A DNA stretch of 64,000 nucleotides from Amphimedon queenslandica (lineage: Eukaryota > Porifera > Demospongiae > Haplosclerida > Niphatidae), in assembly GCF_000090795.2 (NCBI RefSeq), contig NW_003546417.1:3836-67835 (forward strand), read 5' to 3'. Position 1 is the first letter of the stretch; the number at the start of each line of letters is the position of its first letter. Of the stretch, positions 24,405 through 35,510 are shown piece after piece. The notes under the pieces are model-generated. The model did not search any database and had not been told where the DNA came from. It worked only from the letters and a program-made list of their open reading frames with translations. A program made the translations under genes and the position numbers.

Positions 24405-26204
24405 TATCAGATAGTAGTATCTTGGATAGGCTCGGGGAATCCTAAAGTTATGGTTCCTCCATTTTGTCGCCCATCAATCAAAGTAATAGACGCAAGGAAA
24501 GATAAAAAGGTAGACATTAAGTGCTTGTAGTTTTACATGTAGCAGCAGATGTTCTCATTGTTTGTCATTGTTTGGAACATTTAATGCATCATTGATATTT
24601 GTAATGTTTACTGTACTGTAGCATGTACACACAGTGACACCTGTTTCAAATTCAAAGATAAATGTATTGGAGTTAATTGTGTGTGTACTTACAAATATTT
24701 CCAATATTCCCCTCTTCTTCCCCTTCTCTCTCTTCCAATGATAGCTCATGATAAATGTCATGATACCATATATGGAAATAAGAACTGATGCCATTCTCTC
24801 CTTATGGGAAGACACTGAACTGATCACTGAAGAAGTAAGTAATGTATTCTTCCACTGGAAGCTATTGCAGTCATGCAACTGTTACTGTAGTACATACAGG
24901 AAATTTATAATTACACATCTACAGCATGTGGGTTTATTTTATAATACTGTAAAAGCATCAGACACATAACATAGACGTTATTTTGATTAGTGTAATTTGC
25001 AGATATTTTTCTATGAATTCTGTACTGATATAATGTACATATTACTGTTAGCAATTGGCTTTAAGGCCACTATACACCAGGCAATTCTATTGGAGGCAAT
25101 GTGTGGTTACTTTGATGTTGTAAGCAATGTGTTGCCTAGAATAGAACATGTTTCTATTCTAGGCAACAGTGTTGCCTGAAGATCAAAGTAACCACAGATT
25201 GCCTGCAATAGCATTGCCTGGTGTATAGGGGCCTTTATGTTACTTTCTTATTATTAGGTTGATTTTGGTTATTTAACCTGGTTGTCCAATCCAGAGAGGT
25301 TGGTTGGTTTTGTTGGCAGGCGTCATTTTTGGTCTCCTAATCAAGGCCAGTGGATCTGTTCCTCTGGCCTCAACAACAGATACTCACTGGTCTCTCTTGG
25401 AGCTAGCTTCTACCACAAGTAATAGCAATGAAGATAAGTGGGTGTATTGTGTCAGAGTTTTATTTCTTGTAAAATGAATGTTTTCTGCAAAATGACAACT
25501 CAGAACTAAAGTCTGTAATCCCTTTTAGAATGAAATTTTTTTCCGGCGAAATATATTTGCTATGTAATAATGATAATAATACCTTAGGGTGCCTTTTTGA
25601 GGGCTTTAAATTTTGTGGTTTTGCGATTTTTTTTAAGATTTGCAAAAATTACTTTCATGAATATCAAATTATTACGATACAAGACGGCAGACGGCATAAA
25701 TTCGTGAAAATTAAATTCACAGAATAAAAACCTACAAAATTTATAGCCTTCAAAAAAAGGCGCCCTATGGCACCCCAATCTTTAAATTGACACTGTTTTG
25801 CCAAATTTACGTATTTGTTAAAAATCAAATTCAGTAGTTCTCTCTTAACGCATCTTATATTTAGATATTATGCTCACCACGTCTGGCACCACAAGCTCTC
25901 ATCATCAGCGAGGAAGATACTAGACAGTTCAAAGGACTGCTTCAGCATTGGACTCAACTTCGTTATATCTCACATGACAGGGAGTCCCCCACTCAAAGTG
26001 ACCCAGCGTGTGTCCCTCAACTACTTCACCTCTAAGGAAAGGACAGAGGTTGTCATGTCTTGCGTCTCTTGTATTAATTCACTCACGATTTCATTTGGAT
26101 ACATCCCATTGAAGTATTCGTGGAGTCGTGCCGATCCTGTTCTATTTAGAGACAATGTTGCTGCCCACAGGAAAGAGTTTCGTAGGATTGAAAATGTGAC
26201 GTGA
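21152..26204 (+). CDS. EXT1: Exostosin EXT1-like heparan sulfate polymerase subunit
   Basis: Golgi type II glycosyltransferase expected to extend heparan sulfate together with EXT2. Ten exons: 21152-22059, then about 22455, 22866, 23003, 23576, 24151, 24411, 24745 and 25258, with the last 25865-26204. A signal anchor ([18 protein letters not shown]) precedes the GT47 domain ([60 protein letters not shown]). A C-terminal GT64 domain follows ([62 protein letters not shown]). The order and C-terminal sequence fit EXT1 better than EXT2 or EXTL. The GT64 DXD motif, DED in human EXT1, reads WED here (LSLWEDTEL). The intron 25430-25864 has only AT-rich DNA. Confidence 0.92.
23960..24125 (-). repeat. 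Satellite-like repeat fragment
   Basis: About one unit in reverse orientation within an EXT1 intron. It shows the CCAAATTTGCCAAAAATGG, CATTTTTATAATTTTTTCT and GAAAGTTTGAACTGATTCC blocks but lacks the palindromic core. Confidence 0.7.
24340..24410 (+). repeat. CT microsatellite at a splice acceptor
   Basis: About 65 bp of uninterrupted CT just upstream of the EXT1 exon acceptor near 24410. It presumably serves as the polypyrimidine tract. Confidence 0.9.
25065..25233. repeat. Fold-back element 1
   Basis: A 169-bp imperfect inverted repeat in an EXT1 intron. The ends GGCCACTATACACCAGGCAA and TTGCCTGGTGTATAGGGGCC are near-exact complements. The centre TTCTATTCTAGGCAAC mirrors GTTGCCTAGAATAGAA. 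It shares GGTTACTTTGAT and the GCAAC/GTTGCCT blocks with the elements at 37868 and 63429. Confidence 0.85.
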
Positions 26205-26409
26205 TTTATAAAACTGGTTTTGCAATTTTTTATATTATTTTTATATTGTGTTATATTATACAACCACCATACTTTACTACCAATCAGTTTCTATGATTAA
26301 TTTTATTTAAACTCGACCACATGTAAGCACGTGTTTATAGTATTCGGAGGTGCACTGATGCACTCTGAGTATACGGATCACACACGTGTAAAGTACTGTG
26401 AAAAGAGAA

Positions 26410-27030
26410 ATGGGTCGTGTGAGAAAGACCTCTCGTTTGGGAAAGAAGAAGATAAACAGCACGTCATACGGTAAAAAGAACAGAAAGAAGCACAACAAGA
26501 GCGATTACACCATTAAAATGTCCAACATACGCGAAAGATGGAACCACTCGATCTCAATGAAGAACAACCTTCAAAACCTTGGACTGGTCTATGACATCAA
26601 TTCAGACATTAAACCATACGGTACAAGGACAAAGAAGAAACAAAAGCAACAAGAGATGGAGTTTATGGACATATCTGAAGCAACCTCTTTAAGTAACACA
26701 ACTGAGGTCGCTCAGATGGAAAGTGAGGAAGATCAGACAGTGAAATTTAAAAAATTAAAAGGTGGAGCCAAAGCTCGTACTCTTCACGAAGAGTTTAAGA
26801 AACGTTCGGCCAGACGCAACCGAAAAACCTGTCACCTTTCGACTTTAGAGACAGAATACCTCATCCCATTAATACAGAAGCATGGAACAGACTATGGTAA
26901 GATGGTGAGGGATAAAGGCAACTTTGACCAGCTGACAGAGAACCAGCTTAGAAAGAAATGCGAGGAACTTTTGAGCTCAAGGGAAACACGTCATTTGAAG
27001 AAGTTTCAAGAACTAGGCTTGATTTCCTAA
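26410..27030 (+). CDS. NOP16: Nucleolar protein 16 (NOP16)
   Basis: Large ribosomal subunit assembly factor. Single-exon gene of 206 residues. The basic N-terminus MGRVRKTSRLGKKK is typical of the family. Next come the conserved IRERWNHSISMKNNLQNLGL block and a C-terminal block with TLETEYLIPLIQKHGTDYGK and LTENQLRKKCEELL. I start at 26410 because MGRVRK matches the family start. An in-frame ATG 12 bases upstream (26398) would add MKRE. It begins 205 bp after the EXT1 stop on the same strand. Nothing is odd apart from a short perfect inverted repeat about 95 bp after the stop. Confidence 0.95.
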   Translation: MGRVRKTSRLGKKKINSTSYGKKNRKKHNKSDYTIKMSNIRERWNHSISMKNNLQNLGLVYDINSDIKPYGTRTKKKQKQQEMEFMDISEATSLSNTTEVAQMESEEDQTVKFKKLKGGAKARTLHEEFKKRSARRNRKTCHLSTLETEYLIPLIQKHGTDYGKMVRDKGNFDQLTENQLRKKCEELLSSRETRHLKKFQELGLIS

Positions 27031-27441
27031 GATGTGACATAATCCTATTTTTAAGTTAATAATAATTAATTATAGTATCAATCAATTAATTATAATAATT
27101 ATGATAATAAATTTTGTTGCCTGAAAGCATAGATATTAGAGTGTACTCTAATATCTATGCTGAAAGGCTGAGAAATCATTGAATAATAATTCATTTTAAA
27201 AACTAAACCGGAAGTGTAAATAAAACCGGAAATGAAATGAAACCGGAAGTGACTTTCAATTTTTTCACAAGCACACTGACACTAGGATATTTAGCATAAA
27301 AATATCTCTTGAAATTTATTTTCCCATAATTGTACATGTTGTAATATAATAAATATATTAAGCAAAACAAAGAAAATAATGAAAACATGATCATAAATAA
27401 TAATAATAATAATAATAATAATGAGAGAGTGATACATGAAA
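27031..27441. other. Convergent intergenic region, NOP16/SLC25A32
   Basis: 411 bp between two stop codons. Very AT-rich, with an inverted repeat at 27126-27161, three near-copies of AACCGGAAGTG (27206-27250, ETS-like or a short tandem repeat) and a TAA microsatellite near 27398-27421. No gene is visible. Confidence 0.6.
27126..27161. terminator. Perfect 17-bp inverted repeat downstream of NOP16
   Basis: Arms AGCATAGATATTAGAGT and ACTCTAATATCTATGCT are exact complements with a 2-base spacer. It would form a strong hairpin in the NOP16 3' region. A role in 3'-end formation is only a guess; it may be a tiny fold-back element. Confidence 0.4.
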
Positions 27442-30400
27442 CTATTGCTGCAGTAATAGTTTTGACATATACTCGTAAACAACGAATGTGATACATGTGG
27501 CAGGAACAACCCTAAGACAAGAGAGATAGGAATCATAGTTCACATGAACAAAACTTGCTACCACCACCTTACTTAATTAAATTTGGTTTAAGTCCTTTGT
27601 AAAAACCTTTATAGCCTTCGTTACTATAAAAATACATACAATAAATCTTATTAATACAGTTACAGTTCTATACCGCCATGTTCTTTTAATAGTACTAATG
27701 ACACCACTGTACTTCTGCTCCTGATCCTATGACATGATGATCATGTGACTATCATGTGAGTTTAGCTAACCTGTAGTCTGGCTCTTATGACTTGATAAGG
27801 ATAAGTGACTGATGCTGCAACTGCCTTTGAAGTGGCAGCCATTGCAATGTATGTTAACGGACCCTGAATGAGTGGAAGAGCATTAGAGTTTCATTAATTC
27901 TAGTCAATGGGTACATAAACACATGTGCATTTAGCTCATTCATAAAACACTAAAATTTTGTTGTATAGATCTAATACAAAATTTATTCATGTATTACTCA
28001 CTAGTTGAGCTGTGATTGGTATAGATTGATAGTTACAATAAGTTTTCTTTAATTCTTCATACACCACGAACTGTATCGTGCCATGACTAGTACCAACTAA
28101 ACCAGGAATATATCCCTATAATTGAAAGAAGAGAGAGAAAGAGAAATGTCACTAATATACAATACAGCTATCACAGTACTTTATAGAGTCCTCTAATACC
28201 TTCGTATTTGTAAAGTTTCCACAACCCATCTGTAAAAAATATAAGGCCATTAAAAGCATTTAAACTATCCACTTTAATAACATGCATAGTACATAAGCAT
28301 ACATTGCTATATAAAGCATTAGCCAGTGTATTAATAGATATACCTCTGAGTCCTTTGTATCTCATGTGAGAAGGAACACTCTCTGTATCTGGTAGACACA
28401 ACCTAGTCTTTATGACCCAAATGGGATTGGTTAGACTTAGTGTTAGGACGCCTAAAACACAACAGTTTACATAATACAGTGTAATTTTAATTTAATTGTA
28501 TTATTAAGGATAGTCCTTACCAGCACATGATGCTAGGAGCATGTGCATTAATGGGCTAAGCTGCCGCTTGAGGTTGCCATCTTGAGCTTGAAACTTGAAT
28601 GCATTATAGCTAAAGGAATAGAGTCTATTGTACAAAGACTATTAGTGATGTGCTTACAAAAAGAAATAAAATCCCCATGAAAGACCAGCTCCAACCACAT
28701 TAGCACTGGAACCCTAACAAAGGGTTAAAACTAGTCAGACAGGTCAAATTGGTTTACCCTATAGAGGCCTAGTATCCCATCCTGTCTGTATATAGTTCTG
28801 AAGGCATGAGTAAGCCCCTGGTATTTAGGTCTTTGATCAGTTACTGCTCCATCTTGAACTAAGAAGAGAGATCCATCAGTGAATAACAAGAATATTCTTA
28901 TTCACTTCTTACTTACAAGATCATGGGATCATTGTAAGTAATTTATGTTGCTTTGCATTATTTCATAATTATGCTGCTATATACAGCTAACAATTCTGAA
29001 CCACCACAGCCCCAGTCCAATAGTCTAATTGTGGGCATATATATGCTACCATGCAGTCCAGTCTGTACATAAAAGGAAAATGCCATCTCTTTCATATTCT
29101 TGAGGCGGGTTTTTATTGCAAATTTTATACTGTAGCCGGATCATTTTTCTATCAAGACCTCCTAAGCCAATTACCTACAACTGTTTATATAGAGAGTAAT
29201 AGTATATGCATTCCAGTCAGCCCTATCATGTGATGTCATTTCTTAGTGGGCCACAATAACCAGCCTCCAGTCCAAAAGGGGCGGAAAGAGAGAGAGAGTA
29301 CTTATAACTGTCTCCTATAGAAGCTATACTACGCTCATTTCAAAAGGTGGAAACAACTATCTATAGAGTTATGACAATTGACAATTATTTATATACTATC
29401 AGCCTTAGGAAAGACAAACGACAGTGTCTATATGCTTAACTTGATATTCCTTCTCCTACTCCTATCAGGAGATGTTGAGCTGAATCCTGGCCCTCTAACA
29501 GGTTAACAGACTGACCTTTATTAATACACCATCAATGACTGTTATACTATTGTATAGGCCAGGATCCAAGAGATATATTACGGGAAAAATCCTTTTCTCT
29601 TTCACAAGCAATTTCAAATAACCTTGCTCAAGTTGCTGGAATATTACATGAAAAGAAACTAATACCACAACAGGCAAAAGCTAATGTATCAATATTAGGT
29701 GTACAGGATTATGAAAAGGCTAGCAGACTGGTGGGTGTGTTGGAGATGCAACTGAGTGCCTCCGATGGTAATCGACAGAAGTATTTGATTGATGTCTGCA
29801 ATGCATTGAATGAGCTAAAAGATACAAAACTAACAGAACATGCTAATGCAATGTTAAAGGCGTTAGGAATTAGCAGTGGTAGTACTCAACGAGGTTAGGC
29901 AGCACATAAATATACATTTACATTTGTAATTGTAATTTGTATTATAGAACGAATTGTTCCAATGCCTGCTGTGCCTATTACTAGTGGTGGAATTGAAGAA
30001 ACAGATCATCCAAATGGATGCCAAGGAGCCACGGCAACACAATCCAGTAATAATAACAATACATATTTTATAATGGGGAATAATTGTTATCATCATATAT
30101 GTAGTTGTTGTACCTGATCCACCAGATGTTAAAAGTGAAGAATGTCCTCCAATGGCAAAAATTAAACCGAAAAATTGTACATGCACCCCAGACCTTATAG
30201 CTGATGTCAATATAATCCTTGTGACTGCTACTAAAAAAGAATACCGTGCTGTTATGGGGACTGGTACACGGATAGAAGGGGATGAAGAAAATTACACACG
30301 AGTTGAGTTGGATGATGTTTCGTTTAATCTAGTGATGTATGGATCGTATAAAGTCGCTGTAATAAGGACCGATCAGGGTCCAAAAACAACAGAAGCTAAG

Positions 30401-31277
30401 CTAGAAAAGATACAAGCAGTAATCAAAGCTCAATACGTGATTGCAGTTGGAATATGCTATGGAATGAAAGAAAGTAAAACAAAGCTTGGTGACATAATCG
30501 TTGCAAAAAGTATCAAGGATACATCAAGCAGACGTGCTTCAGACCATGAACTCTCTGCTAGACCAGAAGAATACAAATGTGGGGAAAAACTGTATGCTAC
30601 ATTTGAAAACGATGAAGGCTTTGAACTAGAAACAAAAAAAGACGAATACGTTCTTATTCATTGCGGCACCCTGGTGAGTGAAAATACGCTGGTAGCTAGT
30701 CAAAAGTATAAAGAAGATATACTCAAGCAAATACCTCAGGCCCTGGGAGGAGAAATGGAAGGAGTAGGTGTAATGACTGCTGCTGAAAAGGGCAAGTATG
30801 AAGGGATTGTGATAAAGGCCATTGCTGACTGGGGGAATGAAGAAAAAGAGCCGTATAGGAAGTGGCAGGAATTTGCTGCTGTTGGAGCTGCAAAATACGT
30901 TCTATACCATTTGGAAGCAACAGAAAAGTTTAAGAAACAATGAAGGCTGACATTAATTAATGACTCGTTTGAATTATCTTATTTATCTACATACCTACAT
31001 TAATTGTGCCTATTTTTTATTAAAAAAAGTTTCAGCAACTCCACGTTTAATAATTAGAGCAGACAATTATAAGAAAAAATTTTGAATATTGCCAGGAGAG
31101 TGAGGAGACATACAAAAATTATTTTGTACCTGCAAATCTTAGCTTAATGAGATCAAATGGGTGTGTCACTAGCGTAGAAGCCACACCTCCACACAGACCA
31201 GCCACCAAGTGCTGATATCTGATCCCTGAGAGCAAAGATCTGAAACTAGACGAAGTGAAATGAGAGTTTCTTTCCAT
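27442..31277 (-). CDS. SLC25A32: Mitochondrial folate/FAD carrier SLC25A32
   Basis: Inner-membrane carrier that brings folate and/or FAD into mitochondria. Eleven exons: 31277-31137, 28859-28758, then about 28712, 28609, 28451, 28229, 28114, 27865, 27732 and 27620, with the last 27511-27442. It has three carrier repeats with P-x-D/E-x-x-K/R-type signatures: THPFDLIKLRF, TNPIWVIKTRLCL and [33 protein letters not shown] and NLIRVVPATCITFVVYEYMS match the human protein closely; the W in the second signature is the SLC25A32 hallmark. I start at 31277 (MERNSHFTSSSFRSLL), in frame with the first repeat. Intron 1 (2.3 kb) is far longer than the others because it hosts a gene on the opposite strand. 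Confidence 0.92.
29432..30943 (+). CDS. 2A-like signal, CARD-like domain and purine-nucleosidase (PNP_UDP) domain protein
   Basis: Nested in SLC25A32 intron 1 on the opposite strand. Four exons (29432-29501, 29558-29893, 29948-30046, 30105-30943) total 1344 bp and encode 447 residues. Exon 1 is MLNLIFLLLLLSGDVELNPGP: a hydrophobic signal-like run ending in a perfect D-V-E-x-N-P-G-P 2A motif, at which ribosomes skip between G20 and P21. Exon 2 is a helical death-fold domain, best read as CARD-like (LAQVAGILHEKKLIPQ, DYEKASRLVGVLEMQL, YLIDVCNALNE). After a linker, residues from about 180 form an MTA/SAH-nucleosidase-like fold (VNIILVTATKKEYRAV, VIAVGICYGMKESKTKLGDI, GGEMEGVGVMTAAEK, IKAIADWGNEEK). 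The EMEG ribose-binding Glu and the catalytic-type Asp in IADW are present. Likely a conflict or cell-death effector; that is inference from architecture. Confidence 0.85.
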
Positions 31278-31414
31278 TCAGGAGAGAAAAAAAGAAGAAT
31301 AGAAGAAGGGGTCACTTAAACAATGGATATACACAAAACATTATGACGTCAGGTTAAGTAATACCTTACTTTTAACCCTTTGTCAACAGTATATTAATAA
31401 AGAGATGAGACAGC
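31278..31414. promoter_or_regulatory. Presumed bidirectional promoter, SLC25A32/DUS3L
   Basis: 137 bp between the two outward-facing start codons, nearly the same spacing as DDX54/ASPH and the coiled-coil/ACOX1 pair. No TATA box is evident. Inferred from layout. Confidence 0.5.
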
Positions 31415-34400
31415 ATGGAAGATGCATGCACTCCGTCTCTTCCTAGCAGCTCCCTTCTTCCTCCCGGGGTCGCTCCAATCAAACCACAGTAAGAGAGAAA
31501 AATATAAAAGAAAGTAAAATCATGGTACTAGGTACATCCAAAAAAGGCCTCTGGAAGTGACCACGCCCCAGACCGCCCCTGAAGCTCCTCCTACTAAGAA
31601 AAGGAGAGGACAGAATAAGCACAGACCTCCGACTCGACTCGATTTCTCACAACAACTCTGCCCGTCTTTTCATGCAAAGGATTACACATGTCGGTTTGGA
31701 GATAAATGTCGTTACTCACACGATGTGAAAGGGTATGTACTAGCAACATGTACATGTACATAATGAAAATTACATGGGTAGAGGTTTATGGGTTTTATGT
31801 CAAGTTTACATTAAGTTCATGTACATCTGCTACTTGATTAGCATATTAGCATTTGTTTAGCCTTTTGTGAATCTTTTGTGTTAGTCTTTTTATAATTCAT
31901 AAAAATTTTAATGCTTTATTCTTCTAATTTTATTTTTAGTTATTTAGAGTCCAAGCCGCCCGATATAAGTGACAAATGTTACATGTACACCACTTATGGG
32001 ATGTGCCTGTCTGGTATTGCCTGTCGCTTTGGTTCATCCCATATCTCAGTTGAAGGGGAAAACATCATCAATAAGAGTTTGTATGATGAGAAGAGAATAA
32101 AGTCTGTATCCAATGTAATAGAGAAATCACTTCAGATTGCATTAAGGAAGAAGAAAGTTTCCTTCCCTCGCTCTGAGGAATATTTGAAATCTTTAGAACC
32201 AAAGAAAAACCTTACGGGGCCATCATCAGGTGATGCCAAAAACTCAATTACTGAAGAGGAGAAACTCAAGGAAGAAGAGACAAGTAGTATCAATGAAGAG
32301 GGTGTAGTGGGTAATAATGGAGGAGGTGATAGTGAAGGAGAGAGACTAAGAGCTGAGGAAGAGGTAAAAGAGAACTGTCTTGAAGGGGATAAAGGAGAAG
32401 ATGGAAGCATCAAAGAAGAGAAAGAAACTGATTCTACTAAGACTGTAACCCCAGTTAGAGAAGGAATACAACAGTGTGAAGGCACTTTAGATCATAAGAT
32501 GGCTAGTGAGACTGGATCAGCTATAGAAGATGCAGCAAAGTTACCACAAGGAGCAATCACTGATGGCCTCACTAGTACTGGTTCATCACTCACTGCTCCT
32601 TCAGGGAATGGTGAGGGAATGAGTGTTGGAACTAGTGGACCGTGTACTGATGAGGATAGGATATCACTCACACCACGAGAGAAGAAAAAGGTACTACTAA
32701 ACAAAAGTTATGAGCATGTAACTAAATACAATGTACATGTACATGTAGCAAAATTTGAAAAAAGCATGGACTATAGCCCATGGTTTTTTCCAAAAAATGG
32801 ATCCAAAATCATCCCAAATTTTTATTACATTTTCTGATACATACAAGTATTGATGTCCTTATGTTATATAGGTTGACTTCAGTAACAAGCTTTATTTGGC
32901 TCCTCTTACTACCGTAAGTATATCCTCTCCATATCCTTTCACTATATGCCCTGATTGTCCTCCTTCTCTATGTCTCTCTTATCCAAAGGTTGGTAACCTT
33001 CCCTTTAGAAGGATATGCAAGAGGTTTGGTGCTGATATCACCTGCAGTGAAATGGCAATGGCATTCAACTTACTTCAGGTATAAAGAAGAAGATATATAA
33101 TATATAGAAGAAGATATTTATAGAAGATGTCCTTCCCTTATCATTCATTTTGACCACTAATGCCACTCTACACACAATAAGATTATAGTGGACATTTTTG
33201 TTGCTTTTTAGGGTCAGCAGAGTGAGTGGGCATTAGTGAAGAGACATGAATCGGAGGACATTTTTGGCATCCAGGTATTTATGTGTGTTTAGGCTCCTCC
33301 CACTAATTAATTTAGGTTTGTGGTTCTTCGGTTGATGTAATGACTCGCTGTGCTGAGCTCATTAATATTCATTGCTCTGTCGATTTTATTGACATCAACT
33401 GCGGCTGCCCCATTGATCTAGTTTTTAAAAAGGTGCACTACTTTACTCAATTATTTTTTATCAGATGTATTAATTTTTTGTCCTCCAGGGTAGTGGGTGT
33501 GGTTTAATGCAAAGGAAAGGACGCTTTGAGCAGATTGTAAGAGGAATGTCACAAGTAATAACTAACATGGAGTTTAGATTTTTTTTTGAAAATATTTTCC
33601 ATTACTATTTTCGTATCAGGTAATTGATATTCCATTGACAGTTAAGATGAGAACTGGAGTTTATAATAAATCCTGGAATGCTCACAAACTCTCTCCATGC
33701 ATCAAGGAATGGGGATCATCACTGCTAACCGTTAGTCTCTTACTGACCTTTGAACTTTGACCTTTTGATGATAGATACACGGAAGGTCAAGAGAGCAGAG
33801 ATACACCCATTTAGCCGATTGGGACTACATTGATGAATGTGCTGAGTTGGCACATCCCATGCCTGTATATGGTGGGTGTGGCTAGTAGTTATTAAGTGTT
33901 ATTTGCTAGTTATTAAAAAGGTAATGGGGACGTGTTGTCTTATGAGGATTATCAGTATGGAGTTGAAGGAAGGAAGATATCTGGTGTCATGATAGCTAGG
34001 TAAATATAATGTATAATAATTGAGCACATGTACATGTTTATTTTGATTTATATACATGTATTTTATAGAGGGGCTTTAATAAAGCCATGGATATTCACAG
34101 AAATAAAGGAGAAAAGGTGAGTAAAAGAGAGAATGAGTAAAGGAGTCAATAATTATTATCTTCTGGTGTTTAGGCATTGGGACATCAGTTCCTCTGAAAG
34201 ATTGTCTATACTACAAGACTATGCACACTATGGATTAGAGCACTGGGGATCAGACACTCAGGTAGTTAGATTATTGTGAGGAATGACTTGTGTTAATAGC
34301 ACTATTTGCTATGTGAACCTTGATTGAAGATGTATTTTTTAATATTAATTTTGATCTGTCATAAAATTTCCTCCCTTAGTCTGATTATTGCTCGTATTAT

Positions 34401-35327
34401 TTAGGGAATAGAGAGAACAAGAAGGTTTCTATTGGAGTGGCTCTCCTTTTTACACAGGTATAGCACTATCAAGAATATAACAATAGTATAATCAGAGTTT
34501 CCTTGACATATTGTTCATAAATTTATGAAGTTACTCCAAAATTTACCAAAACAATGTGTACTATGTAGTACAGGGTATTATTTTGTCAAAAATCACTAGG
34601 AGAACATTCTCTATTTTTATAATTTTTTCTGATGCATGTACATGTTCTTATGTTGTGTAGAAAGTTTAAACTGATTCCGATCAAATTTGGATTTTTTACG
34701 AATTTTTAAAGTTGCTCCAAAATCGAGCCCAAGTCCCTGTACTATAGTACAGGGACTTTGGCCAAATTTCACCAAAAATGAGTAGGTGAGAATTCTCCAT
34801 TTTTATAATTTTTTCTGATGCATATGCATGTTCTTATGTTGTGTAGAAAGTTTGAACTAATTCTGATAAAATTTGGATTTATTATGAATTTTTAAAGTTG
34901 CTCCAAAAGCCATTTACTATTGTAGTGCTTCATTGTCAGCTCATGAAGCAGGTGTGTAGCTCACTTTAGCATGCCTTGTTGGAAAGTGAAACCCTGTCTT
35001 AAAATAACATATTCTATTTATATACTTTAGGTATGTTCCTGTTGGTTTGTTGGAGAGGTTGCCTCAAAAGATTAATGAGAGGCCTCCGTATTATCAAGGA
35101 AGGGACGAGCTTGAGACACTTATGTCATCAAGGAATTGCAATGACTGGATAAAAATTAGGTTAGGGTCTGATTTTGTAAAATTATTAACTTCTACTCTCT
35201 CTCTTTTCCCTTCCCTCTTAGTGAAATGCTTCTGGGACCAGTTCCGTCTAATTTTAATTTTCTACCAAAGCACAAAGCCAATTCTTATGCTCCTTCAAAT
35301 TCTTCTGAAACTTCTACTGAAAATTAA
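31415..35327 (+). CDS. DUS3L: tRNA-dihydrouridine(47) synthase DUS3L
   Basis: Flavoenzyme that reduces U47 in tRNA (and some mRNA sites). It starts at 31415, where [13 protein letters not shown] leads into GVAPIK, a block shared with human DUS3L. Exon 1 ends at 31488, exon 2 is 31547-31732, exon 3 is 31940-32690, and about ten short exons follow. Two CCCH zinc fingers ([24 protein letters not shown]) precede a long acidic linker (about residues 130-330) and the TIM-barrel domain: [35 protein letters not shown] with the catalytic Cys, [21 protein letters not shown] and [11 protein letters not shown]. The C-terminal domain ends SSETSTEN. Satellite fragments lie in the introns near 32750 and 34525. 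Confidence 0.94.
32750..32870 (-). repeat. Degenerate satellite-like fragment
   Basis: Weak copy in a DUS3L intron. Recognisable by GCAAAATTTG, TTTTCTGATACATA and GTCCTTATGTTATATAG, which align to the reverse-oriented unit. No palindrome core. Confidence 0.45.
34520..34915 (-). repeat. Satellite-like repeat, about 2 units, reverse orientation
   Basis: Intronic in DUS3L. The unit around 34738 contains CCCTGTACTATAGTACAGGG, the palindrome core, flanked by TCCCTGTACT and GGGACTTTGGCC. Two TTGTGTAGAAAGTTT blocks are spaced about one unit apart. Confidence 0.85.
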
Positions 35328-35510
35328 TTATTATTAATTTTAATCTTAAACATGTGGGACCACGTGGTTTCGAGCATGCGCAGTCACTTACCAAAGCACG
35401 TGCTTGTACTTTTTTCTTCACAATCACTGGGATTGGTGTGTTTGTTCTGTTTCTTGAATCAGCTAAGGCCTTTTATTTGGCGACTTACACTCTCCCTATC
35501 AACCGAAAAG

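Noticed and set aside
31557-31763. DUS3L start at 31557
   Set aside because: The codon is GTG, not ATG. Splicing 31488 to 31547 brings in the upstream ATG at 31415 with the GVAPIK block shared with human DUS3L.
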